This document shows, in pieces, positions 9,083 through 17,727 of a DNA stretch of 64,000 nt. Made by a program: the position numbers and the translations under genes. Position 1 is the first letter of the stretch. Each line of letters opens with the position of its first letter. The stretch is taken from contig DLGW01000019.1 of NCBI GenBank assembly GCA_002482885.1, positions 7,761-71,760 on the forward strand, given 5' to 3'. Source of the stretch: Flavobacteriaceae bacterium UBA7684. Its GTDB lineage: Bacteria > Bacteroidota > Bacteroidia > Flavobacteriales > Flavobacteriaceae. A model generated the notes under the pieces. It had not been told where the DNA came from. It made no database searches and saw nothing but the letters and a program-made list of their open reading frames with translations.

Positions 9083-9862
9083 ATGAAAACAAAACTATTC
9101 TATTTGATTCTGGCTTTGCCTATTTTATTGTTGATTTTAACTTCGAGTAGTGGCGGATACACTTCTGCGGCTTCGGGTTCTCCTGGGGATTTTCAAATCA
9201 CATGCGCTTCGTGTCATTCTGGAGGTAATTTTTCTGCGGTAGCTGCTATAACCACCAATATTCCAACATCGGGTTACCAATTAAACACGATTTATAATGT
9301 AACTGTAAGTGTTGCATCATCGTCGTCTAAACATGGATTCCAGCTTACGGCTGAAAATAATTCAAATGCTAAGGTTGGAACTTTTGTTGCGGGTAGTGAT
9401 TCTCAAACATTTAATAGTAATAAATCTGTAACCCATCGTTCTGCAGGAACCTCTAAAAAATCATGGACGGTTCAATGGACTTCTCCGTCTACCAATCAAG
9501 GAGAGGTAACTTTTTACGCTGCGGTAAATGCAACTAATGGCAATAATAATTTTAACGGAGACCAAGCGGTAACTACTTTTTCTAAAACGAATTCAGAAAT
9601 GAATTTAGGAGTGTCCGATTATTTAGCCTCCCAATTTAGTTATGCTCCTAATCCCGCTGACGACCAGTTGAATTTTGAAATACCCTTAGGTGTTGAACAA
9701 GCCGAAGTGATTTTTTATAATCATTTAGGGCAAAATATGTTCAGTCAGAAAATAAGTACAAATCAAAAGAGCGTAGATTTAAGTTCTTTGATTTCCGGAG
9801 TTTATATGATGAATGTAAAAACCAATCAAGGTACTTTTACGAAATCCATAGTTGTTAAATAA
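9083..9862 (+). CDS. Secreted haem-motif protein (choice-of-anchor V type) with T9SS type A tail
   Basis: A 259-residue exported protein. A signal peptide (residues 1-22) is followed by SGSPGDFQ and CASCH (residues 41-45), the start typical of choice-of-anchor V / Reeler-like domains with one putative haem c site. After a beta-sandwich comes a type IX sorting domain beginning YAPNPADDQLNFEI and ending TKSIVVK. It should therefore cross the outer membrane through the type IX system, whose porU, porV and gldJ genes lie 20 kb away. It is operonic with the OB-fold and DUF5777 genes. Whether haem is attached is not shown by sequence alone. Confidence 0.8.
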   Translation: MKTKLFYLILALPILLLILTSSSGGYTSAASGSPGDFQITCASCHSGGNFSAVAAITTNIPTSGYQLNTIYNVTVSVASSSSKHGFQLTAENNSNAKVGTFVAGSDSQTFNSNKSVTHRSAGTSKKSWTVQWTSPSTNQGEVTFYAAVNATNGNNNFNGDQAVTTFSKTNSEMNLGVSDYLASQFSYAPNPADDQLNFEIPLGVEQAEVIFYNHLGQNMFSQKISTNQKSVDLSSLISGVYMMNVKTNQGTFTKSIVVK

Positions 9863-9869
9863 TTAAAGT

Positions 9870-10706
9870 ATGAAAAAAATAGTATTGACCTTTTTATTCT
9901 TGCCTTTATTCGGTTTAGCACAAGAGGATTTATTAGCAGAAATAGATATAAAAGATACGAATACCAAAGTGGAGTCGGCTTTTAAATCGATGAAAATCAT
10001 TAATTTAGAATCCACTAAATTGGCGGCTAAAGGAGATTTTTATTTTGTGGTATCTCACCGATTTGGTTCTATAAAAGGAGGGGGGTATGAGTTATTTGGC
10101 TTAGATCAAGCGTCTACCAACTTTAGATTTTTATATGGAGTAACCGATTGGCTTACTTTAAGCACCTCTAGAGGTGCTGCTAATAAAACGTATGATTTTA
10201 CTGCTAAATATCGTTTAGTGCCACAAACTACAGATGCTTCTCCGGTTAATGTTTCTGTGTTTAATAGTATTGCTTATAATACTTTTAAAGGAAATTTTGA
10301 TTTAAATAGCACGCAAAGAGCTTCTTATGTAACCCAAATATTAATTTCTAGAAAATTTTCAGAGAAATTCTCTTTACAAGTTTCTCCTACCTATTTTCAT
10401 GAAAATTTTACAGCATTTGATGATCAGTCCAACAGTCAATATGCCTTAGGAGTAGGAGGGCGTTATAAACTAACTTCCAGATGGTCTTTAAATGCGGATT
10501 ATGCAAGCCATTTAAACAGAGCTAAGAGTTCCCCGTTTAAAAATCCATTATCGGTAGGGGTAGATTTAGAAACCGGTGGACATATATTTCAAATGCATTT
10601 TACCAATGCCCGTTCTATGAACGAAACAGGTTTTTTAGGAAACGCAGAGGGCGATTGGAATACGGGTAATATCTTTTTTGGATTTAATTTGGTTCGGGTA
10701 TTTTAA
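9870..10706 (+). CDS. DUF5777 outer-membrane beta-barrel protein
   Basis: A 278-residue protein with signal peptide MKKIVLTFLFLPLFGLAQ and alternating amphipathic strands, e.g. YALGVGGRYKLTSRWSLNAD and a C-terminal aromatic strand ending NIFFGFNLVRVF, as expected for an outer-membrane barrel. It fits the DUF5777 family. It is the last gene of the operon with the OB-fold and haem-motif T9SS proteins (eight bases downstream). It could be a docking or transport partner of that cargo; function is not known to me. Confidence 0.75.
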   Translation: MKKIVLTFLFLPLFGLAQEDLLAEIDIKDTNTKVESAFKSMKIINLESTKLAAKGDFYFVVSHRFGSIKGGGYELFGLDQASTNFRFLYGVTDWLTLSTSRGAANKTYDFTAKYRLVPQTTDASPVNVSVFNSIAYNTFKGNFDLNSTQRASYVTQILISRKFSEKFSLQVSPTYFHENFTAFDDQSNSQYALGVGGRYKLTSRWSLNADYASHLNRAKSSPFKNPLSVGVDLETGGHIFQMHFTNARSMNETGFLGNAEGDWNTGNIFFGFNLVRVF

Positions 10707-11777
10707 TTAAAACCATTTCTTCTTTTTAAAGTAATACACCATTAGTATACAAATGATAAACATAACGCCTAACGTAACAAAGTAGGCGTTTTTGTATTTT
10801 AATTCAGGCATATTTTCAAAGTTCATTCCGTAAATACCCACAATAAAAGTAAGGGGAATAAATATAGAAGCCACTATGGTTAAGGTTTTCATGATTTCAT
10901 TCAACCTATGATTTTGTGCTGAAAAAAAGAAACTAGAAGCACTTTCTAGGGAATTCATGTCAAATTCAATTTGATCTAAAAGTTCCAAACATTTTTGATG
11001 TAGTCTAGAAAAATAACTTCTATTTTGAGAAGAAACCAAATGGTTTTCATTTTCTACACTTTTTATAGTAAGTAAGGCATCTTTTAAAGGAATAATAGAA
11101 CGTTTAATGAAGTTTAAATCTTCACGATGTTTTTCAATTTGTTCTAAAATTATTGGAGACGAATTTATTTTTGATTCTAACAATAATTCTTCAATAATAT
11201 CTTCTTTGGTGTCAATAGTGATAAAAAAGTTTTCCATCACGGCATCTAACATCAGGTATAGTAAATAGTCGGTTTTCTTTTTTCTAATAATCCCCACATT
11301 GGTTCGAATTCTTTCACGTATATGGGTGAAAAAATCTCCTTTTCTTTCTTGAAAAGACAACAATGTGTTTTCTTTTAGAACAAAGCTGATTTGTTCCACT
11401 TGTATGTTATCGTGGTTGTTTTTGGTGGGTAATATGGATTTGATACTAATGAAAATTAAATCGTCTACCTCATCCAGTAAATTTCTGCGCGAAGTATTAA
11501 TAATGTCATTTACGATAAAGCTTTCAAGGCTAAAATAATCGCCTATTTGTTTAATGATGTCGGGTTCATTTAAACCATGTAAATTCAACCAATTATTTTT
11601 TTTAAAATCTACATGAGCGGTTAATGACTCAATATCTTTTTTATAAAGAAATTCGTCTGCTTGGGTTTCATCGTAAACAAATAATTGTAAATCGGTTTCA
11701 ATATTTTTATGCAAACCCGAATACTCCACGTGGGTAGGTTGGACTTTTCGTACTTGATTATATTTGATTTTTTTCAT
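10707..11777 (-). CDS. corA: CorA family magnesium/cobalt transporter
   Basis: A 356-residue CorA-type channel. A long cytoplasmic domain precedes two C-terminal membrane helices; the first ends in the selectivity signature YGMNF (GIYGMNFENMPE) and the second is ALGVMFIICILMVYYF-like. The frame is open to a start ten codons upstream (11807), but that region is a terminator hairpin, and ATG at 11777 gives the MKKIKYNQVRKVQP start typical of the family. It imports Mg2+ (or Co2+) across the inner membrane. Its start codon lies just after the T tract of a hairpin, so transcription may depend on read-through or a promoter overlapping that element. Confidence 0.93.
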   Translation of the reverse strand: MKKIKYNQVRKVQPTHVEYSGLHKNIETDLQLFVYDETQADEFLYKKDIESLTAHVDFKKNNWLNLHGLNEPDIIKQIGDYFSLESFIVNDIINTSRRNLLDEVDDLIFISIKSILPTKNNHDNIQVEQISFVLKENTLLSFQERKGDFFTHIRERIRTNVGIIRKKKTDYLLYLMLDAVMENFFITIDTKEDIIEELLLESKINSSPIILEQIEKHREDLNFIKRSIIPLKDALLTIKSVENENHLVSSQNRSYFSRLHQKCLELLDQIEFDMNSLESASSFFFSAQNHRLNEIMKTLTIVASIFIPLTFIVGIYGMNFENMPELKYKNAYFVTLGVMFIICILMVYYFKKKKWF

Positions 11778-11784
11778 AGCTGAT

Positions 11785-11824
11785 ATAAAAAAAGTCTGAT
11801 TACACAAAAGGTATAATCAGACTT
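11785..11824 (-). terminator. Terminator or attenuator just before corA
   Basis: On the minus strand an 11-base-pair stem AAGTCTGATTA / TAATCAGACTT with an 11-base loop is followed at once by seven T. It ends the upstream coiled-coil gene but lies only about eight bases before the corA ATG. Confidence 0.85.
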
Positions 11825-11848
11825 GTATAAGGTTAGAAAAGGAATGAT

Positions 11849-12781
11849 TTATTTTATTTCCAAATCCATTTTGCTAACGAAGTCTCCTTTTAAGAACAAC
11901 TGAGCAGTATATTTTCCGGGTTCAAATTTCATTAAAGATACATTAACATACTCGCATACATCAACCGCTTCATTATCGTATTTAATGACTTTTTCAAAAG
12001 TATAAGTTAAAGATTTACCTTCAAAATATACGGTTTCTTTTAATCCCATAATGTTGTTTTTAGGATTATTGATTTGTACATAAAAATGCATATCTCCTTT
12101 TTTAGCCAATTTGTTTTCGGGTAAAGTAAAACAGATTTTTAATTCTTTAGTTTTAGTAGCGCGATTGGTAAAAGCTTCTCTTTTGGTTTTAGAAGATAGT
12201 CTTTGAGCAACCCCTTGGAATGTTAAATTAAGCGGTTTAACAATAGCTCCTTTTTCTACAGTTTTAGATAAGGTTTTTACTTGCTCGTCTAAAGTTTTGG
12301 TTTTAATTTCAGATTTGCCAAGTTCTACCATGCTACTGTCAACCTTCACTTTAAGTTTGGTATTCAATGCTTTTAGCATTTCATTTTCGGCAATTAATTG
12401 CGAAAGGTTTAATTTTAATTCTTGAGTTTGTGCACGATATTTTCTTAATTGAGCTAAATCCATTTGCGATTTCTTTAACTCATCCATCATTTTTAATACT
12501 TTGTCTCTTTCTAAAGATAGTTCTTCAGAAACATTAACATTGTTAACCATGGCGATTTCGTAGTTCTTTTTTAAATCACCTAACTCTTTCATCAATAAAA
12601 GTTTTTCACTGACCAATACGTTTTCAGCAGCTTTATTTTTCTGTTGATTCACAAAATTATATCCAATGCTTCCCAAAAGAAGTAACAACAAAATAATAAT
12701 TATTGTACGTTTAGTCCCTCCTTTTTTTTCTTCGGGTTGATTCCCCTCAACTGGCTGGGTGTTTTCAGCTGTCTCGCTCAT
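11849..12781 (-). CDS. Membrane-anchored coiled-coil protein, unknown function
   Basis: A 310-residue protein with an acidic, Gln-rich N-terminus, one membrane helix (residues 27-46, IIIILLLLLLGSIGYNFV), a long coiled coil (about 50-190, e.g. SEELSLERDKVLKMMDELKK) and a C-terminal beta domain. Homologues in flavobacteria have, to my memory, been labelled as ParA-like, but there is no Walker motif here, so that name would be wrong. Topology suggests an inner-membrane anchor with a periplasmic rod and head. It is transcribed alone, with its own terminator. Function unknown. Confidence 0.7.
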   Translation of the reverse strand: MSETAENTQPVEGNQPEEKKGGTKRTIIIILLLLLLGSIGYNFVNQQKNKAAENVLVSEKLLLMKELGDLKKNYEIAMVNNVNVSEELSLERDKVLKMMDELKKSQMDLAQLRKYRAQTQELKLNLSQLIAENEMLKALNTKLKVKVDSSMVELGKSEIKTKTLDEQVKTLSKTVEKGAIVKPLNLTFQGVAQRLSSKTKREAFTNRATKTKELKICFTLPENKLAKKGDMHFYVQINNPKNNIMGLKETVYFEGKSLTYTFEKVIKYDNEAVDVCEYVNVSLMKFEPGKYTAQLFLKGDFVSKMDLEIK

Positions 12782-12900
12782 AGTGTGAAAGTTTTTGTTT
12801 AGTGTAAGAGTTGTATGCTTTGAATAATTAAAACTTCACTAAAATAGTGATTATTATATAATATTTAACAAAAAGTAAATAAATTTTTTTCCTCCAAAAA

Positions 12901-13374
12901 TTATTGATGATGATAAGGTTCGTTTTTAAGTATGGTAAAGGCTCTATAAACCTGTTCAATAAAAAATAATCGAATCATTTGATGTGAAAAAGTCATTTCG
13001 GATAAAGATACTTTACCCTGGGCTTTATCATATATTTTTTTAGAAAACCCATAAGGCCCACCTATAACGAATGTTAAATTCTTAATTCCAGAATTCATTT
13101 TTTTTTGAATAAAATCCGAAAACCCAACGCTTGTATATTGTTTGCCTTTTTCGTCCAATAAAATTAAACAATCATTAGCGTCTATTTTTTGCTCAATTAA
13201 ATCGCCTTCTTTTTCTTTTTGTTGTTCTACAGAAAGATTCTTTACGTTTTTAAGGTCTGGAATAATTTCTAGTTCCAATTTGATGTAATGCTTTAATCGG
13301 TTTTGATACAAGCTGATCAGTTGATTCAGTTCAGATTGATCCGTTTTTCCAATAGCTATTAAACGAATGGTCAT
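12901..13374 (-). CDS. rlmH: 23S rRNA (pseudouridine1915-N3)-methyltransferase
   Basis: A 157-residue SPOUT methyltransferase that methylates pseudouridine 1915 in helix 69 of 23S rRNA. The knot region carries FVIGGPYGFS (SAM binding, about residues 101-110) and the C-terminus has LSEMTFSHQMIRLFFIEQVY followed by YHHQ, both nearly invariant in RlmH. Length is usual. It is divergent from nadC with an 89-base spacer containing a short TTGGG/CCCAA hairpin. Identification is secure. Confidence 0.96.
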   Translation of the reverse strand: MTIRLIAIGKTDQSELNQLISLYQNRLKHYIKLELEIIPDLKNVKNLSVEQQKEKEGDLIEQKIDANDCLILLDEKGKQYTSVGFSDFIQKKMNSGIKNLTFVIGGPYGFSKKIYDKAQGKVSLSEMTFSHQMIRLFFIEQVYRAFTILKNEPYHHQ

Positions 13375-13463
13375 AATGGTAAATTAAAGTGGTAAAAATA
13401 CGAGTAATGATTGGGACTGCCCAATTCGATTTATTAAATTAGCCCTCTGTAAGTAGATTTATT

Positions 13464-14321
13464 ATGATCAGTAAAGAACAATTTGAAAAAGAAATAGAAT
13501 TAATCATTACTAACGGTATTCGCGAAGATGTCGGCTCAGGGGATTATAGTTCTTTGGCATGCATACCCGAATCGGCAAACGGTGGCGCCAAATTATTAGT
13601 AAAAGATAACGGAGTGATTGCTGGGGTTGCTTTAGCTGAAAGAATTTTTAAGCATTTAGATAAAAACATACAGTTTAATCTTTACAAAAGCGATGGCGAA
13701 GACGTGGTATACGGAGACGTTGTTTTTGAGGTTTTTGGTAGTTCTCAAACCATATTAAAAGGAGAACGATTGGTGTTAAATGCCATGCAACGCATGAGTG
13801 CGATTGCTACCAAAACTGCCGAATATGTAAGATTACTTCAGGGTACAGGAACCAAAATTTTAGATACCCGAAAAACAACTCCGGGCATTCGCGCTTTAGA
13901 AAAATGGGCAGTAGTGATTGGGGGCGGTGAAAATCATCGATTTGCCTTATACGATATGGTGATGTTAAAAGACAATCACATTGATTTTGCAGGCGGATTA
14001 CACCAAGCTATTGATAAAACCACCAGTTATTTAAAACAGCACGATTTAGATTTAAAGATTATAGTAGAAGCCAGGGATTTAAACGAGGTTTCAGAAATTC
14101 TAAAACACCACAATATTCATAGAATATTACTAGATAATTTTTCTTTAGAAGATACCCTAAAAGCCGTTGAAATGGTAGGGAACCAAACCAAAACAGAATC
14201 CTCAGGAGGAATCAACGAAGAAAATATGAGGGCGTATGCCGAGTGTGGGGTCAATTACATTTCATCTGGAGCACTTACCCATTCCATTTATAACCTAGAT
14301 TTAAGTTTAAAAGCCATTTAA
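13464..14321 (+). CDS. nadC: Nicotinate-nucleotide pyrophosphorylase (carboxylating)
   Basis: A 285-residue quinolinate phosphoribosyltransferase, the last step of de novo nicotinate mononucleotide synthesis from quinolinate and PRPP. The signature blocks are TRKTTPGIRALEKWAV, GGGENHRFALYDMVMLKDNH and the C-terminal SSGGINEENMRAYAECGV. Cytosolic; no unusual features. It starts an apparent operon with the YihY-type gene (two bases downstream) and priA. The probable NAD synthase fragment at the far end of the window concerns the same pathway but is not linked. Confidence 0.95.
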   Translation: MISKEQFEKEIELIITNGIREDVGSGDYSSLACIPESANGGAKLLVKDNGVIAGVALAERIFKHLDKNIQFNLYKSDGEDVVYGDVVFEVFGSSQTILKGERLVLNAMQRMSAIATKTAEYVRLLQGTGTKILDTRKTTPGIRALEKWAVVIGGGENHRFALYDMVMLKDNHIDFAGGLHQAIDKTTSYLKQHDLDLKIIVEARDLNEVSEILKHHNIHRILLDNFSLEDTLKAVEMVGNQTKTESSGGINEENMRAYAECGVNYISSGALTHSIYNLDLSLKAI

Positions 14322-14323
14322 TT

Positions 14324-15259
14324 ATGTCTGTAGAAATTGAATCACAAATTGAAAAAATACCAATCGCAAATCGATTAATGCGTTTTGCTAAACGCATCAA
14401 ATTATACGATTTTAGTCTTTATGATTTGTTAGAAATGTATGGACTGGGCATTGTAAAAGGCGCTTTTTCTGACCGTGCCAGCTCTATTGCGTTTAGCTTT
14501 TTTATGGCGTTATTTCCGTTTGCACTTTTCATCTTAAACTTAATACCCTATATTCCTATAGCTGGTTTTCAAGAAGATTTTTTACAATTTGTAGCCGATA
14601 ATGTGCCTCCTAAAACTTACGATGCGATTGCTGTAATCATTAACGATATTTTAAATAACAGTTATCAAGGCTTATTATCTTCGGGTTTTTTGTTGTCTAT
14701 ATTTATAATGAGTAATGGATTAAATGCTATTATAGGCGCTTTCCAGTCTTCATATTACATAACCGAAAGACAAAGTTTTTGGCAGAATTATTTAGTAGCT
14801 TTAGTTATGTCGTTGCTGTTGGTTAGTTTGCTTATTGTAACCGTGATTTCTATTATTCTTTTTGAAGTTTTGATTTACTTTTTAGAAAACCAATGGCACA
14901 TGGTGCAACATATTCCGTTGTTGCAGTTGTTTCGATTTTTTATTGGTTTTATGTTGATTTTATTAGCGACTTCGTTTTTGTATAAATTCAGTTGTAAACA
15001 AACCCGTCACATTTCATTCATCAGTTATGGCTCTGTATTAACTGCCGTACTCATTGTGGTTTCTTCATTTGTTTTTGGAATATATGTAGAAAAATTTTCT
15101 AAGTACAATGAGTTATACGGTTCTATTGGAACTTTGTTGGTTTTGATGTTTTACATTTGGATCAACTGTACCATTTTGTTGTTAGGATTTGAATTGAATT
15201 TATCTATTCAGAAAATCAAAATAAGAAAACCCATTATTGAAGACTTAGCTCCTAAATAA
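14324..15259 (+). CDS. YihY/BrkB family inner-membrane protein
   Basis: A 311-residue protein with about six membrane helices (for example SIAFSFFMALFPFALFILNL and LLLVSLLIVTVISIILFEVL) and the family hallmark YGSIGTLLVLMFYIWINC near the C-terminus. Members were once called RNase BN, which is now considered wrong; the physiological role is unsettled. It sits between nadC (two bases) and priA (14 bases) in one transcription unit, an arrangement I believe is usual in flavobacteria. Confidence 0.88.
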   Translation: MSVEIESQIEKIPIANRLMRFAKRIKLYDFSLYDLLEMYGLGIVKGAFSDRASSIAFSFFMALFPFALFILNLIPYIPIAGFQEDFLQFVADNVPPKTYDAIAVIINDILNNSYQGLLSSGFLLSIFIMSNGLNAIIGAFQSSYYITERQSFWQNYLVALVMSLLLVSLLIVTVISIILFEVLIYFLENQWHMVQHIPLLQLFRFFIGFMLILLATSFLYKFSCKQTRHISFISYGSVLTAVLIVVSSFVFGIYVEKFSKYNELYGSIGTLLVLMFYIWINCTILLLGFELNLSIQKIKIRKPIIEDLAPK

Positions 15260-15273
15260 TCAGCCCACACAAG

Positions 15274-17727
15274 ATGTATTTTATAGAAGTCATTCTTCCG
15301 ATTCCCTTGCGCAAAACTTTTACTTATTCCGTTAATTCGTTTGAGTTTGAAGTTATTGAACCTGGTATTCGTGTGGCAGTTCCTTTCGGGAAAAGTAAAA
15401 TATATTCAGGCTTGGTGCTTTCCAAACACCATAACGCTCCAGAAGTCTACGAGGCTAAAGAAATTCATCAATTATTAGACGAAATCCCTGTAGTTAATCC
15501 CAACCAATTGCTTTTTTGGAACTGGGTGGCGCAATATTATATGGTTTCCATCGGGGAAGTTTACCGTGCAGCCGTACCCTCTTTTTTTTTGTTAGAAAGC
15601 GAAACCATCATCAAAAGTAATTTACAGAATGCTTCGGAAGCGATGACTTTGGAGTTGAATGACGAGGAATATTTGTTGTTGGACGCTTTGCAAAAACAGT
15701 CGGTTTTAAGAATCGAAGAAGCGGTAAAAGTATTGGGTAAGAAAAATATTTTTCCAGTGATTAAAAAATTGTTGGAAAAAAAATTGATTCAAGTAGAAGA
15801 AGAAATTTTTGAAGAATACAAACCCAAAAAACAAAGATATCTTCAACTCAATCAGGATTTGTTATCAGAAATCGGTTTGTCTGGAATTTTAGAATTAACA
15901 GGACGCGCGCACAAACAAAAAGAAGTATTATTAAAATATTTTCAGTTAACCGCACAAAGTACGGAACCCATTTCTGTAAAATATTTAATTGAAAAAGTTC
16001 CGACGAATTCAACCGTTTTAAAAAGTCTAATAGATAAAAATATTTTACAAGAATATTTTTTACAAGAAGACCGAATTGATTATCAAAAGCACCTCTCTTT
16101 AGATGCCGAAACGGTTCAAAAAAATAATCAAGAAGCCTTTGTAAATATTCAAAAAAAGAATCAGCAAACCCCCGTAGTTTTATTTCATCACAATGGTTTG
16201 TTGCAAAACATATCTTTATACATACAGTTGATTAACGATTGCTTAGCGCAACAAAAACAAGTGTTGTATTTGGTTCCCGAAATTGTAATGGTTCCCGAAA
16301 TTCTTCAAGCCTTGCAACAAGTTTTTTCAGAAAGGTTAGTGGTTTATCATTCCCGATTCAACAATAACGAAAAAGTAGAAATTTGGAATCGTATCTTGCA
16401 TCAACCGCAAAAAGCTCAATTAATTATAGGTACTCGTTCCTCTATATTTTTGCCTTTTTCTGATTTAGGATTGGTGATTGTGGAAGATGAACACGATGCG
16501 GCGTATAAACAAAATGAACCCGCTCCAAGGTATCACACCCGAGATTGCGCTATTATGTTAGCCCATCAACACCAAGCCAAAGTAATATTGGCTTCGGCGA
16601 GTCCATCTATGGAAAGTTACTACCAAACCCAACAAAATAAATATGGTTTGGTGGTTCAACGGAGTCCAGAATTATCTTTTTCGGAAGCAGTAACCTTAAG
16701 CAATCTGCAAGATTTACACAAACGCAAAAGAATGACGGGGCATTTTGGAGAGCCTTTAATTGAAGCCGTAAATCAAGCTTTGGAACAAAAGCAGCAAGTC
16801 GTGTTGTTTCAGAACCGTAGGGGATTTGCTCCTATTGTAGAATGCGAAACTTGTGGACACGTGCCTCAATGTTCCCATTGTAATGTGAGTTTAACTTATC
16901 ATAAAAGTAAAAATCAATTGAGTTGTCATTATTGTGGTTATGCCATGCCTAAACCAACGCATTGCCACAGTTGTTCCAGCACAGAAATTAATTTAAAAGG
17001 ATTAGGAACCGAACAAGTAGAAGCCGAGGCTAAGGAATTATTTCCGCAGGCTAAAATTGTACGGATGGATCAAGATACTACCCGTGGAAAATTTTCTTTT
17101 CAAACCATTATTGAAGATTTCAAGAATAAAGACATCGATATTTTGATTGGCACGCAAATGATCGCCAAGGGAATTGATTTTTCATCGGTAAGTTTAACAG
17201 GGGTTTTGAATGCCGATAATTTATTATATCACCCCGATTTTCGTTCGTTTGAAAGAACGTATCAAATGCTGAGTCAATTGGTGCAACAAACCCAAACAGG
17301 AAATCAAAAAGGTAAAGTCATCATTCAAACTTACCATCCTGCACATCCTATCTTACAAAAAGTAGTGAAGCATGATTATCAAGGCATGTATCAAGAACAG
17401 TTGGCAGAAAGAAAAGAGTATGTGTATCCGCCTTTTTGTCGTTTGATTAAAGTGACTTTTAAACATAAAGATTTTGCTAAACTAAAAGAAGCGGCTCAGT
17501 GGTTTTATCAAGTATTGATTCAGCAAGTACAAGTACCTGTATATGGACCCGAAGAACCTTCCATCAATAGAATTCGCAATCAATACATCAGAGTGATTCA
17601 AATCAAAATTCCTTTGAATCATCCTTTAACCCAAACAAAAAACAGCTTACAAAAAACTATGAATAGTTTTGAAGCTGTTCCTGCCTTTAAGTCGGTATAC
17701 TGTTCCGTTAATGTAGATTATGTTTAA
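15274..17727 (+). CDS. priA: Primosomal protein N' with degenerate ATPase motifs
   Basis: An 817-residue PriA: N-terminal 3'-DNA-end binding domain (FIEVILPIPLRKTFTYSV), winged helix, helicase core and C-terminal domain. All eight zinc cysteines are present (CETC, CSHC, CHYC, CHSC, about residues 527-572). The ATPase site is not intact: where Walker A should read GVTGSGKTE the protein has residues 306-314 HNGLLQNIS (Lys to Asn312, Thr to Ile313); Walker B DEEH is EDEH (404-407); motif III SAT is SAS; motif VI AGRAGR is QQTQTG (671-676). The frame is undisturbed. It is the nadC-operon copy, so probably the orthologue rather than an extra paralogue. It should still bind forks and the primosome, but helicase activity is doubtful. 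Confidence 0.93.
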   Translation: MYFIEVILPIPLRKTFTYSVNSFEFEVIEPGIRVAVPFGKSKIYSGLVLSKHHNAPEVYEAKEIHQLLDEIPVVNPNQLLFWNWVAQYYMVSIGEVYRAAVPSFFLLESETIIKSNLQNASEAMTLELNDEEYLLLDALQKQSVLRIEEAVKVLGKKNIFPVIKKLLEKKLIQVEEEIFEEYKPKKQRYLQLNQDLLSEIGLSGILELTGRAHKQKEVLLKYFQLTAQSTEPISVKYLIEKVPTNSTVLKSLIDKNILQEYFLQEDRIDYQKHLSLDAETVQKNNQEAFVNIQKKNQQTPVVLFHHNGLLQNISLYIQLINDCLAQQKQVLYLVPEIVMVPEILQALQQVFSERLVVYHSRFNNNEKVEIWNRILHQPQKAQLIIGTRSSIFLPFSDLGLVIVEDEHDAAYKQNEPAPRYHTRDCAIMLAHQHQAKVILASASPSMESYYQTQQNKYGLVVQRSPELSFSEAVTLSNLQDLHKRKRMTGHFGEPLIEAVNQALEQKQQVVLFQNRRGFAPIVECETCGHVPQCSHCNVSLTYHKSKNQLSCHYCGYAMPKPTHCHSCSSTEINLKGLGTEQVEAEAKELFPQAKIVRMDQDTTRGKFSFQTIIEDFKNKDIDILIGTQMIAKGIDFSSVSLTGVLNADNLLYHPDFRSFERTYQMLSQLVQQTQTGNQKGKVIIQTYHPAHPILQKVVKHDYQGMYQEQLAERKEYVYPPFCRLIKVTFKHKDFAKLKEAAQWFYQVLIQQVQVPVYGPEEPSINRIRNQYIRVIQIKIPLNHPLTQTKNSLQKTMNSFEAVPAFKSVYCSVNVDYV

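Noticed and set aside
11849..12781. ParA-type partition ATPase
   Set aside because: No Walker A or deviant Walker motif; the protein is a membrane-anchored coiled coil.
15274..17727. priA as a decaying pseudogene
   Set aside because: The frame is intact over 817 codons, zinc cysteines and DNA-binding parts are conserved, and it keeps its operon place; a specific loss of catalytic residues fits better than general decay.
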